Below, piece after piece: positions 24,489 to 34,087 of a DNA stretch of 64,000 nucleotides. Below the pieces are notes generated by a model. The model was not told where the DNA came from, made no database searches, and saw only the letters and a list, made by a program, of their open reading frames with translations. A program made the position numbers and the translations under genes. This stretch comes from an uncultured Desulfobulbus sp. GTDB lineage: Bacteria; Desulfobacterota; Desulfobulbia; Desulfobulbales; Desulfobulbaceae. Each line of letters opens with the position of its first letter. Positions within the stretch are counted from its first letter, which is position 1. The stretch covers positions 2,110,001 through 2,174,000 of the forward strand of contig NZ_OY760916.1 of the NCBI RefSeq assembly GCF_963664075.1, read 5' to 3'.

Positions 24489-25934
24489 TCACAAAACCGC
24501 TGACGTGGATGGTGACTCCGTGGTGTGCTCTTTCCAACCGCCCCCAAGGACCTTATAGAGGTTTATGCGGTTGAGCATTTGTGCCAGTTGCAGTGAAAGA
24601 CAGCTCTGGCGAGCGGAATACAAAGAACGCTGAGCATCCAAGAGCGTTAGGAAGTTATCGAGCCCTTGCTCGTATCTCTCCTTGGCCAGAGTATAGTACT
24701 CTTCGTTAGCCGCAAGATTTTCCTTTTGAGCAACCAACTGCCGATCGTAAGTTTCATCGGCAACCAGTGCGTCTGCAACCTCACGAAAAGCGCTCTGAAT
24801 AGCGAGTTCGTAATTGGCAACGGAGATGTCTTTACTGATTTTGGCAACATCCAATTCAGCTCGCAGACGACCAGCTGTAAAAATAGGCAGGCTGATACGG
24901 GGAGTAAAAAGCCAGGTTCCCGAGGCGGAATCAAAAAGCTCAGAGAGTTCACCGCTCATTTTCCCAGCACTGGCGGTTAAGCTGATACTGGGGAAAAAAG
25001 CAGCCCGGGCTGCACCGATCTGAGCATTAGCTCCTTTGAGGCTATGTTCCGCTGCCTGGATGTCAGGACGCTGCAGTAAAACAGCTGAGGAGAGATACGC
25101 AGGTGGAGCTGTTGGGGCGACCTGGGTCATCAACCCATGCTTGGGGTGATCCAACCCGGGGAGCGGCCCACCGGTGAGAAAGGTCAGGTTGTTAATATCT
25201 TGTGCAACCTGACGTTGATACATGGCAGCGTTGGCCCTGGCCGTTTCAAGGCTTGTCCGAGCCTGGGCCAGGTCGAGTTGGGTCCCCATCCCCTGCTGGG
25301 AACGTTGCAGAATGAGCTGATAGGACTCCTCTTCGGTCCGCATTGTTTCTTCGGTTATGGTCAGCAGTTCCTTATCGGCAAGCCAGGTCAGATAGGCGCC
25401 CGCGACCTCGGCGACCAGACTGATCTGGGCTGCACGATGGGTCTCTTCCATGGCCAGATAATTTTCCAAGGCCTGGTCTTTAAGACTGCGAACCCGCCCA
25501 AAAAAATCAAGCTCATAAGAAGAAATACCAACTGAGGCACTGTAGGTCTCAGCGGTGACATGGTTGCCACCGCTGTAGGTTCGCTGCTTGGTCCCTGAAC
25601 CGCTCCCACTGAGACTGGGAAAGAGTGCCGAGCGTTGAATACGGTACTGTGCCTGATAACTTGCAATATTGAGCGCTGAGACACGTAAATCTCTGTTATT
25701 GGCAAGTGCGGTCTGAATAATGGACTGCAACCTGGAATCGACAAAAAATTCACGCCAGCCAAGCTCTGAGCCAACTGTCGGCAGGGTGCTGGCGGCCTTG
25801 GCCCCCAGCTTCATCCCGGGGAGAGCATCAGCGACAGGCAGCGTTGGTTGAGTGTATTGCGGTGCCAGAGCACATCCTCCCAAAAGCGAAACCAATGCTG
25901 CTGAAAGTACATACTTTGAAGTTGGGGCAATCAT
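24489..25934 (-). CDS. outer-membrane efflux channel lipoprotein (OprM/NodT family)
   Basis: A 481-residue TolC-type channel lipoprotein. The start at 25934 yields a lipoprotein signal (KYVLSAALVSLLGGC, lipobox LGGC) and lies 1 bp after the pump gene. The two OEP repeats are visible, with long helices such as residues 180-260 and the FFPSISLTASAGKMSG strand region. It should assemble as a trimer and form the exit duct for the AcrAB-like pump of this operon; it may also serve the other two efflux systems nearby, which lack their own channel gene. Confidence 0.93.
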   Translation of the reverse strand: MIAPTSKYVLSAALVSLLGGCALAPQYTQPTLPVADALPGMKLGAKAASTLPTVGSELGWREFFVDSRLQSIIQTALANNRDLRVSALNIASYQAQYRIQRSALFPSLSGSGSGTKQRTYSGGNHVTAETYSASVGISSYELDFFGRVRSLKDQALENYLAMEETHRAAQISLVAEVAGAYLTWLADKELLTITEETMRTEEESYQLILQRSQQGMGTQLDLAQARTSLETARANAAMYQRQVAQDINNLTFLTGGPLPGLDHPKHGLMTQVAPTAPPAYLSSAVLLQRPDIQAAEHSLKGANAQIGAARAAFFPSISLTASAGKMSGELSELFDSASGTWLFTPRISLPIFTAGRLRAELDVAKISKDISVANYELAIQSAFREVADALVADETYDRQLVAQKENLAANEEYYTLAKERYEQGLDNFLTLLDAQRSLYSARQSCLSLQLAQMLNRINLYKVLGGGWKEHTTESPSTSAVL

Positions 25935-25935
25935 C

Positions 25936-28900
25936 TCATACCTCCACAGAAGAGCTGGTTTCAGCAAGCTCTGCTCTTTTTGTTTTAAAAATACGTAACA
26001 CGAGAACAAAAAACAAAGGGATAAAGACAACCGCCAAGACAGTCGCCGAGAGCATACCGCCCAGGACACCGGTACCAATGGCATGACGACTGTTGGCGCC
26101 CGCGCCCGTGCTGATCGCCAGGGGGAGAACACCGAGCATAAAGGCCATGGATGTCATGAGAATGGGACGCAAACGTACACGGCAAGCACTCATGGTGGCA
26201 TCGACCAGCTCAGCCCCCTTATCGTAGCGCTGTTTGGCAAATTCAACGATAAGGATGGCATTTTTGGCAGATAAACCAATAGTGGTCAGCAAACCGACCT
26301 GAAAATAGACATCGTTTTCCATTCCGCGAAAGTACGCCGCTGCCAGTGCACCAAGCACACCAAGAGGAACTGCTAGAATAACAGAAAACGGAACCGACCA
26401 GCTCTCATACAGGGCAGCGAGACAAAGAAAGACGACCAGAATCGAGATTGCATACAGGGCGGGTGCCTGCGCGCCAGCCTGTTGCTCTTGAAATGAGGCA
26501 CCTGTCCACTCATAACCGATACCTGCGGGGAGTTTCCCGACAAGCTCTCCGACTATACGCATGGCATCACCACTGGAGTTTCCGGGAGCCGCCTCACCGA
26601 CAATTTCAACAGCAGAGTTACCGTTAAAGCGCTCCAGACGCGGTGAGCCAAAGCTCCAGTGCCCGGAACTGAACGTGGTGAAAGGGACCATCTCACCGCC
26701 AGTGTTGCGCACATACCAGAGCTTGAGATCCTCTGGCTGCATTCGATAGGGTGCATCAGCCTGCACATACACCTTTTTAACCCGACCTTGGTGCACGAAA
26801 TCATTGACGTAGTTGGAGCCCCAGGCGGTTGAAAGGGTGGTATTGATGTCACTGACTGATACGCCTAGAGCCATCGCCTTTTCAAAATCAATATCCACAT
26901 TGTATTGCGGTGTATCTTCCATGCCGTTTGGTCGCACGCGTACCAAATTCGGATTCTGGGCAGCCATACCGAGGAACATGTTCCGGGCGGCAATAAGCTT
27001 TTCATGCCCCAAGCCACCACGGTCCTGCAGATAAAAATCAAATCCCGAAGACGAACCGAGTGAAGGAATTGACGGGAGGTTGAAAGGATAGACCATCGCA
27101 TCTTTAATGCCGGAAAACGCCCCGAAGGCTCGATGAATAACATCAAAAACCGAGCGACCGGCCCCCTTCCGTTCATCCCAGTCACGCAACTGGGCAAAAA
27201 CCATTCCCATATTCTGTCCTGTTCCGGCAAAACTGAAACCGGCAACAGTAAAGGCAGATTTGACGTTTTCTTTATCTTCCACCAGATAATAGTCACGGAC
27301 GCGATTGAGGACCGTCTGGGTTCGTTCCATGGTGGCCCCTGTGGGCAGCTGAACCATGGTCAGGAAAACCCCCTGGTCTTCTGATGGCAGAAAGGAGGTC
27401 GGCAGTTTGGTAAAGAGAAATCCCATACACCCCAGGAGGAGCAGGTAAATCAAACCAAAACGACCGCCTCGCTTGAGCACATATCCTACGGTTGACTTAT
27501 AATTATCAGCGTTTCGTTCGAAGCTCCGGTTGAACCAGCCAAAAAATCCTTTTTTCTGTTCATGGTGCTCTTTGTTCACAGGTTTAAGAATCGTTGCACA
27601 AAGAGCCGGTGTCAGAATAAGTGCCACCACTACAGAGAGCACCATAGCGGAAACAATAGTCAGGGAAAACTGGCGATAAATAGCACCAGTTGAACCGCCA
27701 AAAAAGGCCATGGGAACAAAAACCGCAGAGAGGACCAGGGCAATACCGATCAAAGCCCCGGTAATCTGGTCCATGGATTTACGTGTCGCCGCAAGTGGTG
27801 AGAGCCCTTCACTGGCCATGATCCGTTCCACGTTTTCCACCACGACAATCGCATCATCAACCAAGAGACCAATTGCCAGAACAAGACCGAACATGGTCAG
27901 GGTATTGATGGAAAAGCCAAAAACCGACATGACCCCAAAAGTGCCCAGTAAAACGACAGGTACTGCAATGGTGGGGATGAGTGTGGCTCGAAAATTTTGC
28001 AAGAAAAGGTACATGACCAGGAAGACCAGAATAACGGCTTCAACCAGGGTATGGGCAACCTCTTCAATGGATATTTTAATAAAGGTCGTTGTATCGTAGG
28101 GATAAACGATGGAAACACCGGCCGGGAAGTAGGGTTTGAGTTCTGCCAATTTGCTCCGCACGGACGCAGCTGTATCCAGAGCGTTGGCTCCAGTTGCCAG
28201 CATAATGGCCATACCGGCTGCAGGTTTGCCGTTGAAGGTGGTCAGGGAATCATAGCTCTCACCACCAATTTCAACCCGAGCAACATCTTTCAGACGAATC
28301 TGCGAACCATCACTGTTCACGCGTAAGAGGATATTAGCAAACTCATCTGGCGAACTCATTTTGGTCTGTGCCATCATACTGGCAGTAACCATCTGCCCGG
28401 AAACTGAAGGAACACCACCTAAATCGCCCACTGCGACCTGATTATTTTGTGCCTTGATCGCCGTAGTCACATCTGATGGTGTCAGTTGGTAGGCGTTCAA
28501 CTTATGGGGGTTGAGCCATATACGCATTGCATACTGACTTCCAAAAATACGAATGGACCCAACACCTGGTGTTCTACTTAAGGGATCGCGCAAGGTGGAA
28601 ACCATGAAGTCAGAAAGATCGTTCTTGTTCATGGTGCCGTCATCGGAAATCAGTCCCACGATCATGAGGAAGGTGGAGTTTGATTTCGTTACCTGCACGC
28701 CTTCCTGCTGCACTTCCTGGGGTAAAAGGCTGGTTGCTTGCTGCAGTTTATTTTGCACCTGCACCTGGGCAATATCAGGATCGGTCCCCGCCTCAAACGT
28801 CAGGGTTACCGTGACCGTACCCGAAGAGGAACTCTGTGCGTTCATGTAGAGCAGGTTATCGATACCGTTCATATTCTGCTCAATAATCTGGGTAACGCTA

Positions 28901-29076
28901 TCCTCAATAGTTTTTGCAGAAGCTCCTGGATATTTAGCAGAGATCTGTACAGATGGGGGGGCAATATCGGGATATTGGGCAATGGGCAGACGCATGATAG
29001 AAAGCGCACCTGCCAACATGATGACAATGGCAATAACCCAGGCAAAGATGGGTCTATCAATAAAAAATCTGGCCAT
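25936..29076 (-). CDS. acrB: RND multidrug efflux pump AcrB/MexB homologue
   Basis: A 1046-residue HAE1-type RND transporter. The start [20 protein letters not shown] is characteristic of AcrB/MexB/TtgB. The proton-relay motif [16 protein letters not shown] is intact at about residue 405, and the second-half motif [21 protein letters not shown] is present. Two large periplasmic loops are complete. It works with the adaptor encoded 3 bp upstream and the OprM-like channel 1 bp downstream as a tripartite drug pump. Transcription should be controlled by the TetR protein at the operon end. Confidence 0.96.
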   Translation of the reverse strand: MARFFIDRPIFAWVIAIVIMLAGALSIMRLPIAQYPDIAPPSVQISAKYPGASAKTIEDSVTQIIEQNMNGIDNLLYMNAQSSSSGTVTVTLTFEAGTDPDIAQVQVQNKLQQATSLLPQEVQQEGVQVTKSNSTFLMIVGLISDDGTMNKNDLSDFMVSTLRDPLSRTPGVGSIRIFGSQYAMRIWLNPHKLNAYQLTPSDVTTAIKAQNNQVAVGDLGGVPSVSGQMVTASMMAQTKMSSPDEFANILLRVNSDGSQIRLKDVARVEIGGESYDSLTTFNGKPAAGMAIMLATGANALDTAASVRSKLAELKPYFPAGVSIVYPYDTTTFIKISIEEVAHTLVEAVILVFLVMYLFLQNFRATLIPTIAVPVVLLGTFGVMSVFGFSINTLTMFGLVLAIGLLVDDAIVVVENVERIMASEGLSPLAATRKSMDQITGALIGIALVLSAVFVPMAFFGGSTGAIYRQFSLTIVSAMVLSVVVALILTPALCATILKPVNKEHHEQKKGFFGWFNRSFERNADNYKSTVGYVLKRGGRFGLIYLLLLGCMGFLFTKLPTSFLPSEDQGVFLTMVQLPTGATMERTQTVLNRVRDYYLVEDKENVKSAFTVAGFSFAGTGQNMGMVFAQLRDWDERKGAGRSVFDVIHRAFGAFSGIKDAMVYPFNLPSIPSLGSSSGFDFYLQDRGGLGHEKLIAARNMFLGMAAQNPNLVRVRPNGMEDTPQYNVDIDFEKAMALGVSVSDINTTLSTAWGSNYVNDFVHQGRVKKVYVQADAPYRMQPEDLKLWYVRNTGGEMVPFTTFSSGHWSFGSPRLERFNGNSAVEIVGEAAPGNSSGDAMRIVGELVGKLPAGIGYEWTGASFQEQQAGAQAPALYAISILVVFLCLAALYESWSVPFSVILAVPLGVLGALAAAYFRGMENDVYFQVGLLTTIGLSAKNAILIVEFAKQRYDKGAELVDATMSACRVRLRPILMTSMAFMLGVLPLAISTGAGANSRHAIGTGVLGGMLSATVLAVVFIPLFFVLVLRIFKTKRAELAETSSSVEV

Positions 29077-29079
29077 GAT

Positions 29080-30276
29080 TTACTCCATCTGTGCTCCAGA
29101 TTGTGCGGAATCGTTTTGAACAACTGAGGGACGCTGTCCCTGTTCCACGGGTTTCACCGGTACACCGACACGTATTTTCTGCAGTCCAGAAACGATTATT
29201 TTTTCACCAGGTTGAAGCCCAGCTTTAATGAGAACCTGTTTTCCAATGTTCTGTCCGGTTTCCACGATTTTACTGGCGACAGTTGATTTATCATCAACAA
29301 CCATAACTGTGGCCTCACTCTTGGCGTTACGCTGCACGCTGATGGAGGGCACCAATAAAGCATTGGGTTGTATACCTTTATCGATTTTGGCTCGCACAAA
29401 CATTCCAGGAAGGAGTTCCTGATCAGGATTGGCAACAAGCGCCCGTAAGGTAACGGTGCCCGTCGTTTGATTGACTGTTACATCGGAAAATTCCAGGTTA
29501 CCGATTTCTCCATATTCTGAATTATCATCAAGAATCACTGTCACGGCTGAGTGAGGTTTTTCTCCTCCTTGGGCAAGCCCTGCCGCCACATCACGTTTCA
29601 AGCGGATCAGCTCGGTACTGGATTGATTAACATCAACATACATGGGATCAAGTTGTTGAATGGTCGCCAGAGCTGTGCTTTGTTGTGCCGTCACCAAAGC
29701 GCCCTCGGTAACCTGAGATTTTCCAATGCGTCCGCTGATGGGGGCAGTGACCTTGGTATAATCAAGGTTGATCCGGGCGGTATCCAATGCCGCTTTGGCA
29801 GCAGCCACATCGGCAACAGCCTGCTTCCAGCCGGCATCCATTTCAATTTGTTCCTGTTCACTCACTGCTTTGGTGCGTACAAGAACACGATAGCGGTCAG
29901 CTTTAATCTTATCGGAACGCTCCTGGGCACGAGCCTTAGCCAATGCGGCTTTGGCACTGTCGTACGCCGCCTGATAGGTCGCGGGGTCAATCTGATACAA
30001 GAGCTGCCCAGCTTTTACCTCTGCACCTTCTGTGAACAATCGTTTCTGGATAATTCCACTCACCTGGGGACGCACTTCAGCAATACGAAAGGCTGCGGTT
30101 CGTCCGGGCAGTTCAACAGAAAGGGCGACAGATTGGGGTGTTAAGGTAACCACGCCGACCTCAGCGGGGGGAGGTGCCGTTGGTTTCTGCGCACTCTCTT
30201 TTTCACAGCCTCCCACCACAAGCCCTATGCTCAAGGCTGCTGCCAGTATCAATTTTGTCTTTTCAAACTTTTTCAT
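29080..30276 (-). CDS. acrA: RND efflux periplasmic adaptor lipoprotein AcrA/MexA homologue
   Basis: A 398-residue adaptor. The lipoprotein signal ends at LVVGGC (residues 19-24). The lipoyl halves are VRPQVSGIIQKRLFTEG and YTKVTAPISGRIGKS. The coiled-coil hairpin spans about residues 100-165, and GLQKIRVGVPVKPVEQG closes the membrane-proximal domain. It is the first gene of the acrA-acrB-oprM-tetR operon. A good promoter with an embedded palindrome lies 75-103 bp upstream. Confidence 0.95.
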   Translation of the reverse strand: MKKFEKTKLILAAALSIGLVVGGCEKESAQKPTAPPPAEVGVVTLTPQSVALSVELPGRTAAFRIAEVRPQVSGIIQKRLFTEGAEVKAGQLLYQIDPATYQAAYDSAKAALAKARAQERSDKIKADRYRVLVRTKAVSEQEQIEMDAGWKQAVADVAAAKAALDTARINLDYTKVTAPISGRIGKSQVTEGALVTAQQSTALATIQQLDPMYVDVNQSSTELIRLKRDVAAGLAQGGEKPHSAVTVILDDNSEYGEIGNLEFSDVTVNQTTGTVTLRALVANPDQELLPGMFVRAKIDKGIQPNALLVPSISVQRNAKSEATVMVVDDKSTVASKIVETGQNIGKQVLIKAGLQPGEKIIVSGLQKIRVGVPVKPVEQGQRPSVVQNDSAQSGAQME

Positions 30277-30350
30277 TGAGCTTCTTCTGACTCCATATTT
30301 GCAATTTGGTTAAGCGCAGTACACGCTGAAATAATCATTTGATGCGGCAG

Positions 30351-30379
30351 ACTATATATACATTCACGAATGTATGCAA
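30351..30379 (-). promoter_or_regulatory. promoter with embedded TetR-type operator for acrA-acrB-oprM-tetR
   Basis: On the minus strand TTGCAT (30379-30374) and TATAGT (30356-30351) form -35 and -10 elements with an ideal 17-bp spacer. The spacer is almost filled by the palindrome ATACATTC-AC-GAATGTAT (30358-30375), two 8-bp arms around a 2-bp centre. This resembles the AcrR operator type (TACAT..ATGTA). A repressor bound there would block RNA polymerase directly. The TetR gene that ends the operon is the natural candidate. Confidence 0.8.
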
Positions 30380-30570
30380 ATGTTTTAATAAAAATACAGA
30401 GTTTTTTTGAGAATTATTTTCATTTGATATATTTCCTTTTAATTTCCTGAGGTTAGGCTTCAAAATTACACCTATTTGCCTATACTTCCGTCTATTTCGC
30501 ATGCGAAAACAATCGAGAAATTTGAAGAGGCTGTGGCGTTGAAACGAATGCCTACGATGCAAAAAACAAA

Positions 30571-30592
30571 AAAAAACCCGGGAAAACCCGGG
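30571..30592 (-). terminator. rho-independent terminator downstream of glmS
   Basis: CCCGGG(aaaa)CCCGGG at 30577-30592 is a 6-bp G+C stem with a 4-base loop. On the minus strand it is followed by a run of T (the A-run at 30571-30576 and beyond on the plus strand). It lies about 135 bp after the glmS stop and faces the acrA promoter region. The rest of 30380-30727 holds no recognisable gene. Confidence 0.75.
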
Positions 30593-30727
30593 CTCAATTT
30601 TTTAACCTTGAAGATTCAATTCGTAGGATTGGTGAAATATTGCGAGATGATCCCTGATGTGCAGCAAAACAGAAATTCCAGGTAAACGGGGTTAAGCGAC
30701 CTCTTCACCTGCAAGGTAATGTTCAGT

Positions 30728-32566
30728 TTATTCAACCGTTACACTCTTGGCCAAGTTTCTTGGTTGATCGACATCACACCCACGCCGGTAAGCAATTTCA
30801 TAGGCAAGAAGTTGAGCAGGTATGGTGTACAAAATAGGCATCAGATCTTCACGTACCTGGGGCATATACAAAACATCTTCCGTCAGGCTGCTCAGATGGG
30901 TATCACCCTGGGTTCCAATGAGAACCAAGCGCCCCTGTCGCGCCTTGATTTCCTCGACATTGGAAATCGTTTTTTGATAGACAGTGTCCTGGGGAACCAA
31001 GGCAACAATTGGCATTTCTTGGTCAATCAGGGCGATGGGCCCATGTTTGAGCTCACCAGCAGCATAGCCTTCTGCGTGAATATACGAGATCTCTTTGAGT
31101 TTCAATGCGCCCTCAAGGGCAATGGGAAAATTCAAACCTCGGCCAACAAACAAAAAATCCTTCGCCTGATAATATCGCTCTATCAGCCCCTGAACGTCTG
31201 CCTGCATCCGAGGGAGATCTCGTTCGATTACATTCGCAACATCAATAAGTCCGTTCCCCAATTTTTTCTGGGTTACAGGATCGATGGTCCCTCGAATCTG
31301 TCCTAAATACAAGGTCAGTAAAAAGAGTGCCGCCAATTGACAGGTAAACGCTTTTGTTGAGGCAACACCTATTTCCGGCCCCGCGTGGGTATAGATCACT
31401 CCATCGGCTTCACGGGTCATGGTTGAACCGACTACGTTGCAAACGGTGATCACCTTGGATCCAAGTTCAGCGGCCCGTCGAATTCCGGCAAGGGTATCCG
31501 CCGTTTCGCCGGACTGGGAAATGGCAACCGTAAGTACGCGCTCATTAACCAAAAGGCGCCTGTAGCGAAACTCAGAGGCGATGTCCACTTCGACCGGAAT
31601 ACCGGCATATTTCTCTATCCAGTATTTGGCCACCAGGGCAGCGTGCCATGAAGTACCGCAGGCAACAAGAGCAATACGATCAATTGAGGAAAGAGTGGCA
31701 GCATCAAGACCGATCTCTGGCAGATCGACAACACCGGTATCAGGGACTATCCGGCCACTGACCGTATTGAGGATTGCCTGGGGTTGCTCAAAAATCTCTT
31801 TGAGCATGAAGTGACGATACCCGGCCTTCTCGGCCATGGAGGCATTCCAATCAATGGTTTTGACTGATTTAGTTACAGGTGCCCCATTTTCTATCTGGAG
31901 AATGGTATATTCCCCTTTACGCAAGATGGCCATTTCCTGATCATCAAGAAAAATCACATCTTTAGTATAGGGGAGTAAGGCGGGAATATCAGAGGCGATA
32001 TAACAGGCATCCTCCCCCACCCCCATTACAAGCGGGCTTTGATTACGGGCAGCGACTAAAAGATCAGGCTCTTTGGCCCAGAGCACGCCAATGGCGTAAG
32101 AACCATCGACACGGGAGAGTGCAGTACGGACAGCAGTGACCAAATCACCGTCGAGGCAATCCTCAATAAGGTGCGCCAGGACCTCGGTATCGGTCTCAGA
32201 AGCGAAGGTGTGCCCTTTTGCTATCAGTTCTTTTTTTAAGGCAGAGTAGTTTTCAATTATACCATTGTGGACGACCACAATCTCGCCCTTGCAATCCGTG
32301 TGGGGATGGGCATTATTTTCTGTGGGCGCGCCATGGGTAGCCCAACGGGTATGTCCAAGGCCGGTCCCACTGGCAACGCCAATATGTTCATCAACGACCC
32401 CCTCAAGGTTGACCAATTTGCCTTTGGCTCTATAGCGCAAAAGTTCGCCACCAAGCTGGTAAACAAGACCAGCTGAATCGTATCCCCGATACTCAAGACG
32501 ACGCAGTCCCTCAAGTAAAACAGGCACAACTCTCCTTGGCCCAACGTATCCGACTATTCCGCACAT
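30728..32566 (-). CDS. glmS: glutamine--fructose-6-phosphate aminotransferase (isomerizing)
   Basis: A 612-residue GlmS of normal length. It makes glucosamine-6-phosphate from fructose-6-phosphate and glutamine, the first step to UDP-GlcNAc for peptidoglycan and lipid A. The N-terminal glutaminase has the nucleophile C2 (MCGIVGYVG) and GHTRWATHG. Two SIS isomerase domains follow (VACGTSWHAALVAKYWIEK, SQSGETADT, GRGLNFPIALEGALKLKE), and it ends in DQPRNLAKSVTVE. Its need for UDP-GlcNAc fits the lpx genes further along. I saw no glmS ribozyme in the 274-bp upstream gap. Confidence 0.97.
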   Translation of the reverse strand: MCGIVGYVGPRRVVPVLLEGLRRLEYRGYDSAGLVYQLGGELLRYRAKGKLVNLEGVVDEHIGVASGTGLGHTRWATHGAPTENNAHPHTDCKGEIVVVHNGIIENYSALKKELIAKGHTFASETDTEVLAHLIEDCLDGDLVTAVRTALSRVDGSYAIGVLWAKEPDLLVAARNQSPLVMGVGEDACYIASDIPALLPYTKDVIFLDDQEMAILRKGEYTILQIENGAPVTKSVKTIDWNASMAEKAGYRHFMLKEIFEQPQAILNTVSGRIVPDTGVVDLPEIGLDAATLSSIDRIALVACGTSWHAALVAKYWIEKYAGIPVEVDIASEFRYRRLLVNERVLTVAISQSGETADTLAGIRRAAELGSKVITVCNVVGSTMTREADGVIYTHAGPEIGVASTKAFTCQLAALFLLTLYLGQIRGTIDPVTQKKLGNGLIDVANVIERDLPRMQADVQGLIERYYQAKDFLFVGRGLNFPIALEGALKLKEISYIHAEGYAAGELKHGPIALIDQEMPIVALVPQDTVYQKTISNVEEIKARQGRLVLIGTQGDTHLSSLTEDVLYMPQVREDLMPILYTIPAQLLAYEIAYRRGCDVDQPRNLAKSVTVE

Positions 32567-32840
32567 ATTTCTGTCCTTGGTAAAGGTCTAGGGAAATATT
32601 TATTATTTGAGTTAATATCTTCGAGCTCTTCTAAAAAAGCAAGAAGGAGCATGAAGCTCTGGAGCAATTTTCATTTAAAATCTGGAGAAAATTTTCTCTA
32701 ATCCACCGTTTTAGAGTGCATATGCGAACTATTCACGGTAAAAGAATTTCCCATTTGGCACAATCATACAAAAAAATTTGATTTCGTCGCCAAAAAGGGT
32801 ACCCTCTTTTTATATTTATTTTTTTGTTTCTGGATGGATT

Positions 32841-33407
32841 ATGGACGAACGACAACGACTCAAAGAACTTTTACTGCAGAAATCCTACAGAGAGGGCACA
32901 TTCACCCTCACCTCCGGTAAAACTTCTGATTTTTATGTGGATGGCAAGCAGACCACCTTGGATGCCGAGGGAAGCTATCTCTGCGGGCGACTTCTCTACA
33001 AACTGATTCAAGAACACACGGAACCTATCCAGGGCGTCGGTGGCATGACCTTAGGTGCCGATCCTCTGGTGACTGCAGTTTCCCTGGTGAGCTACCTTGA
33101 AAAATCACCGATTCCCGCTTTTATCGTACGTAAAGAAGCCAAAGGGCACGGTACGGGAAACTACATAGAGGGAAAAAGTAATCTCCAGCCTGGTTGTCTT
33201 GTCGCCCTGGTTGAAGATGTGGTGACCACTGGTGGCACGCTGATCAAGGTTATTGAACGGGTTGAAAACGAAGGCTTCAAAGTTGGCCTTGTTGCAACCA
33301 TTGTTGACCGACAGGAAGGTGGAGCCGAGGTTCTCGCAGAAAAAGGATATCCCCTAAAAGCAGTATTTACCCGTGAACAACTCATAGGAAAGGCCGATAA
33401 AACGTGA
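32841..33407 (+). CDS. pyrE: orotate phosphoribosyltransferase
   Basis: A 188-residue PyrE. It joins orotate and PRPP to give OMP in pyrimidine synthesis. The PRPP-binding motif is LVALVEDVVTTGGT, the N-terminal TSGKTSDFYVDGKQTTL is the orotate-side signature, and the catalytic loop has RKEAKGHGTGNYIEG. I use the ATG at 32841, since the upstream in-frame extension from 32778 is AT-rich, hydrophobic and not conserved in the family. Its stop overlaps the GTG of a tiny zinc-ribbon gene. Confidence 0.95.
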   Translation: MDERQRLKELLLQKSYREGTFTLTSGKTSDFYVDGKQTTLDAEGSYLCGRLLYKLIQEHTEPIQGVGGMTLGADPLVTAVSLVSYLEKSPIPAFIVRKEAKGHGTGNYIEGKSNLQPGCLVALVEDVVTTGGTLIKVIERVENEGFKVGLVATIVDRQEGGAEVLAEKGYPLKAVFTREQLIGKADKT

Positions 33408-33574
33408 ACTGTCGCAAATGTGGTGAACGATTAGAGGTTGAACGACGGTGCCGCCAGGTGCGGCTCCGTTGCCAGGGCTGCCAGAAAGAATATCAAATCC
33501 ATGAGGTAGCCGCTGATCTAGATCCTGAGACGGAGGCACTCCTTGAGCGCTATACCTGCATCATCTATGATTGA
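33404..33574 (+). CDS. 56-residue zinc-ribbon protein coupled to pyrE
   Basis: A small gene starting with GTG at 33404, overlapping the pyrE stop (GTGA), and ending with TGA at 33574. The 56-residue product starts MNCRKCGERLEVERRCRQ and continues LRCQGCQKEYQIHE. The CxxC...CxxC pairs form a classic zinc ribbon, followed by an acidic helix and a C-terminal YTCIIYD. Coding is supported by the exact stop/start overlap, the paired cysteines and continuity with the next gene 6 bp downstream. The function is unknown; zinc ribbons of this size bind nucleic acid or proteins. Confidence 0.75.
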   Translation: MNCRKCGERLEVERRCRQVRLRCQGCQKEYQIHEVAADLDPETEALLERYTCIIYD

Positions 33575-33579
33575 GCCCT

Positions 33580-34050
33580 ATGTCACTGATTAAAGTTTAC
33601 GTCCGTGAAAACAACACGGCCACACTTGTTTGCCCCAAATGCAGAACGGCGAAACACTTTGATGCAGGAAGGTATCGGCACCAGCGGCACACATTCTCTG
33701 TCCGTTGCCGTTGTCAGCATGTTTTCTCAGTTCAGCTTGACTTTCGCCGACATTTCCGCAAACAAACCAGCCTCCACGGTACTTACGAGATCCTCAGCCA
33801 AGGTGCCCACGGCGGTGGTATCATTCATATCACCAATATATCCCGTGGCGGCTTGGGTTTCACCGTTTCTGGCCTGCATGACATTCAGGCCAACCAGCTG
33901 ATCCAGGTTGAGTTTCAACTTAACGACAAGAAAAAAACCGTGCTCAACAAACAGGCTGTGGTTCGTACCGTTCTCAAGAACAGCATAGGCTGTGAGTTTC
34001 AGCATACTGTTGATACAGACAAAGCTCTTGGGTTCTACCTGCAGAACTAA
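33580..34050 (+). CDS. PilZ-domain protein with an N-terminal zinc ribbon
   Basis: A 156-residue protein. Residues 17-50 have CPKC...CRCQ, a zinc-ribbon-like module. The rest is a PilZ domain, the cyclic di-GMP receptor fold. The arginine motif is FRRHFRK, the second motif is NISRGGLGF, and the barrel continues to IGCEFQHTVDTDKALGFYLQN. I prefer the ATG at 33580 over the TTG at 33571. The gene lies 6 bp after the small zinc-ribbon gene, so pyrE, the ribbon and this receptor seem to form one unit. Its output partner is unknown. Confidence 0.82.
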   Translation: MSLIKVYVRENNTATLVCPKCRTAKHFDAGRYRHQRHTFSVRCRCQHVFSVQLDFRRHFRKQTSLHGTYEILSQGAHGGGIIHITNISRGGLGFTVSGLHDIQANQLIQVEFQLNDKKKTVLNKQAVVRTVLKNSIGCEFQHTVDTDKALGFYLQN

Positions 34051-34087
34051 ACAACACCCGAACTTTACACCTCCACGCTTTCTCCTT

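Noticed and set aside
18150-29076. Recent duplication of the two RND pump genes
   Set aside because: The two pumps differ throughout, including the N-terminus and loops; they belong to different RND branches and are not a recent copy pair.
30719-31306. 195-codon plus-strand open frame opposite glmS
   Set aside because: It lies entirely antisense to the conserved glmS coding sequence and shows no domain; taken as a shadow.
32567-32840. glmS ribozyme upstream of glmS
   Set aside because: The expected conserved core was not recognised, and the gap is AT-rich without strong stems.
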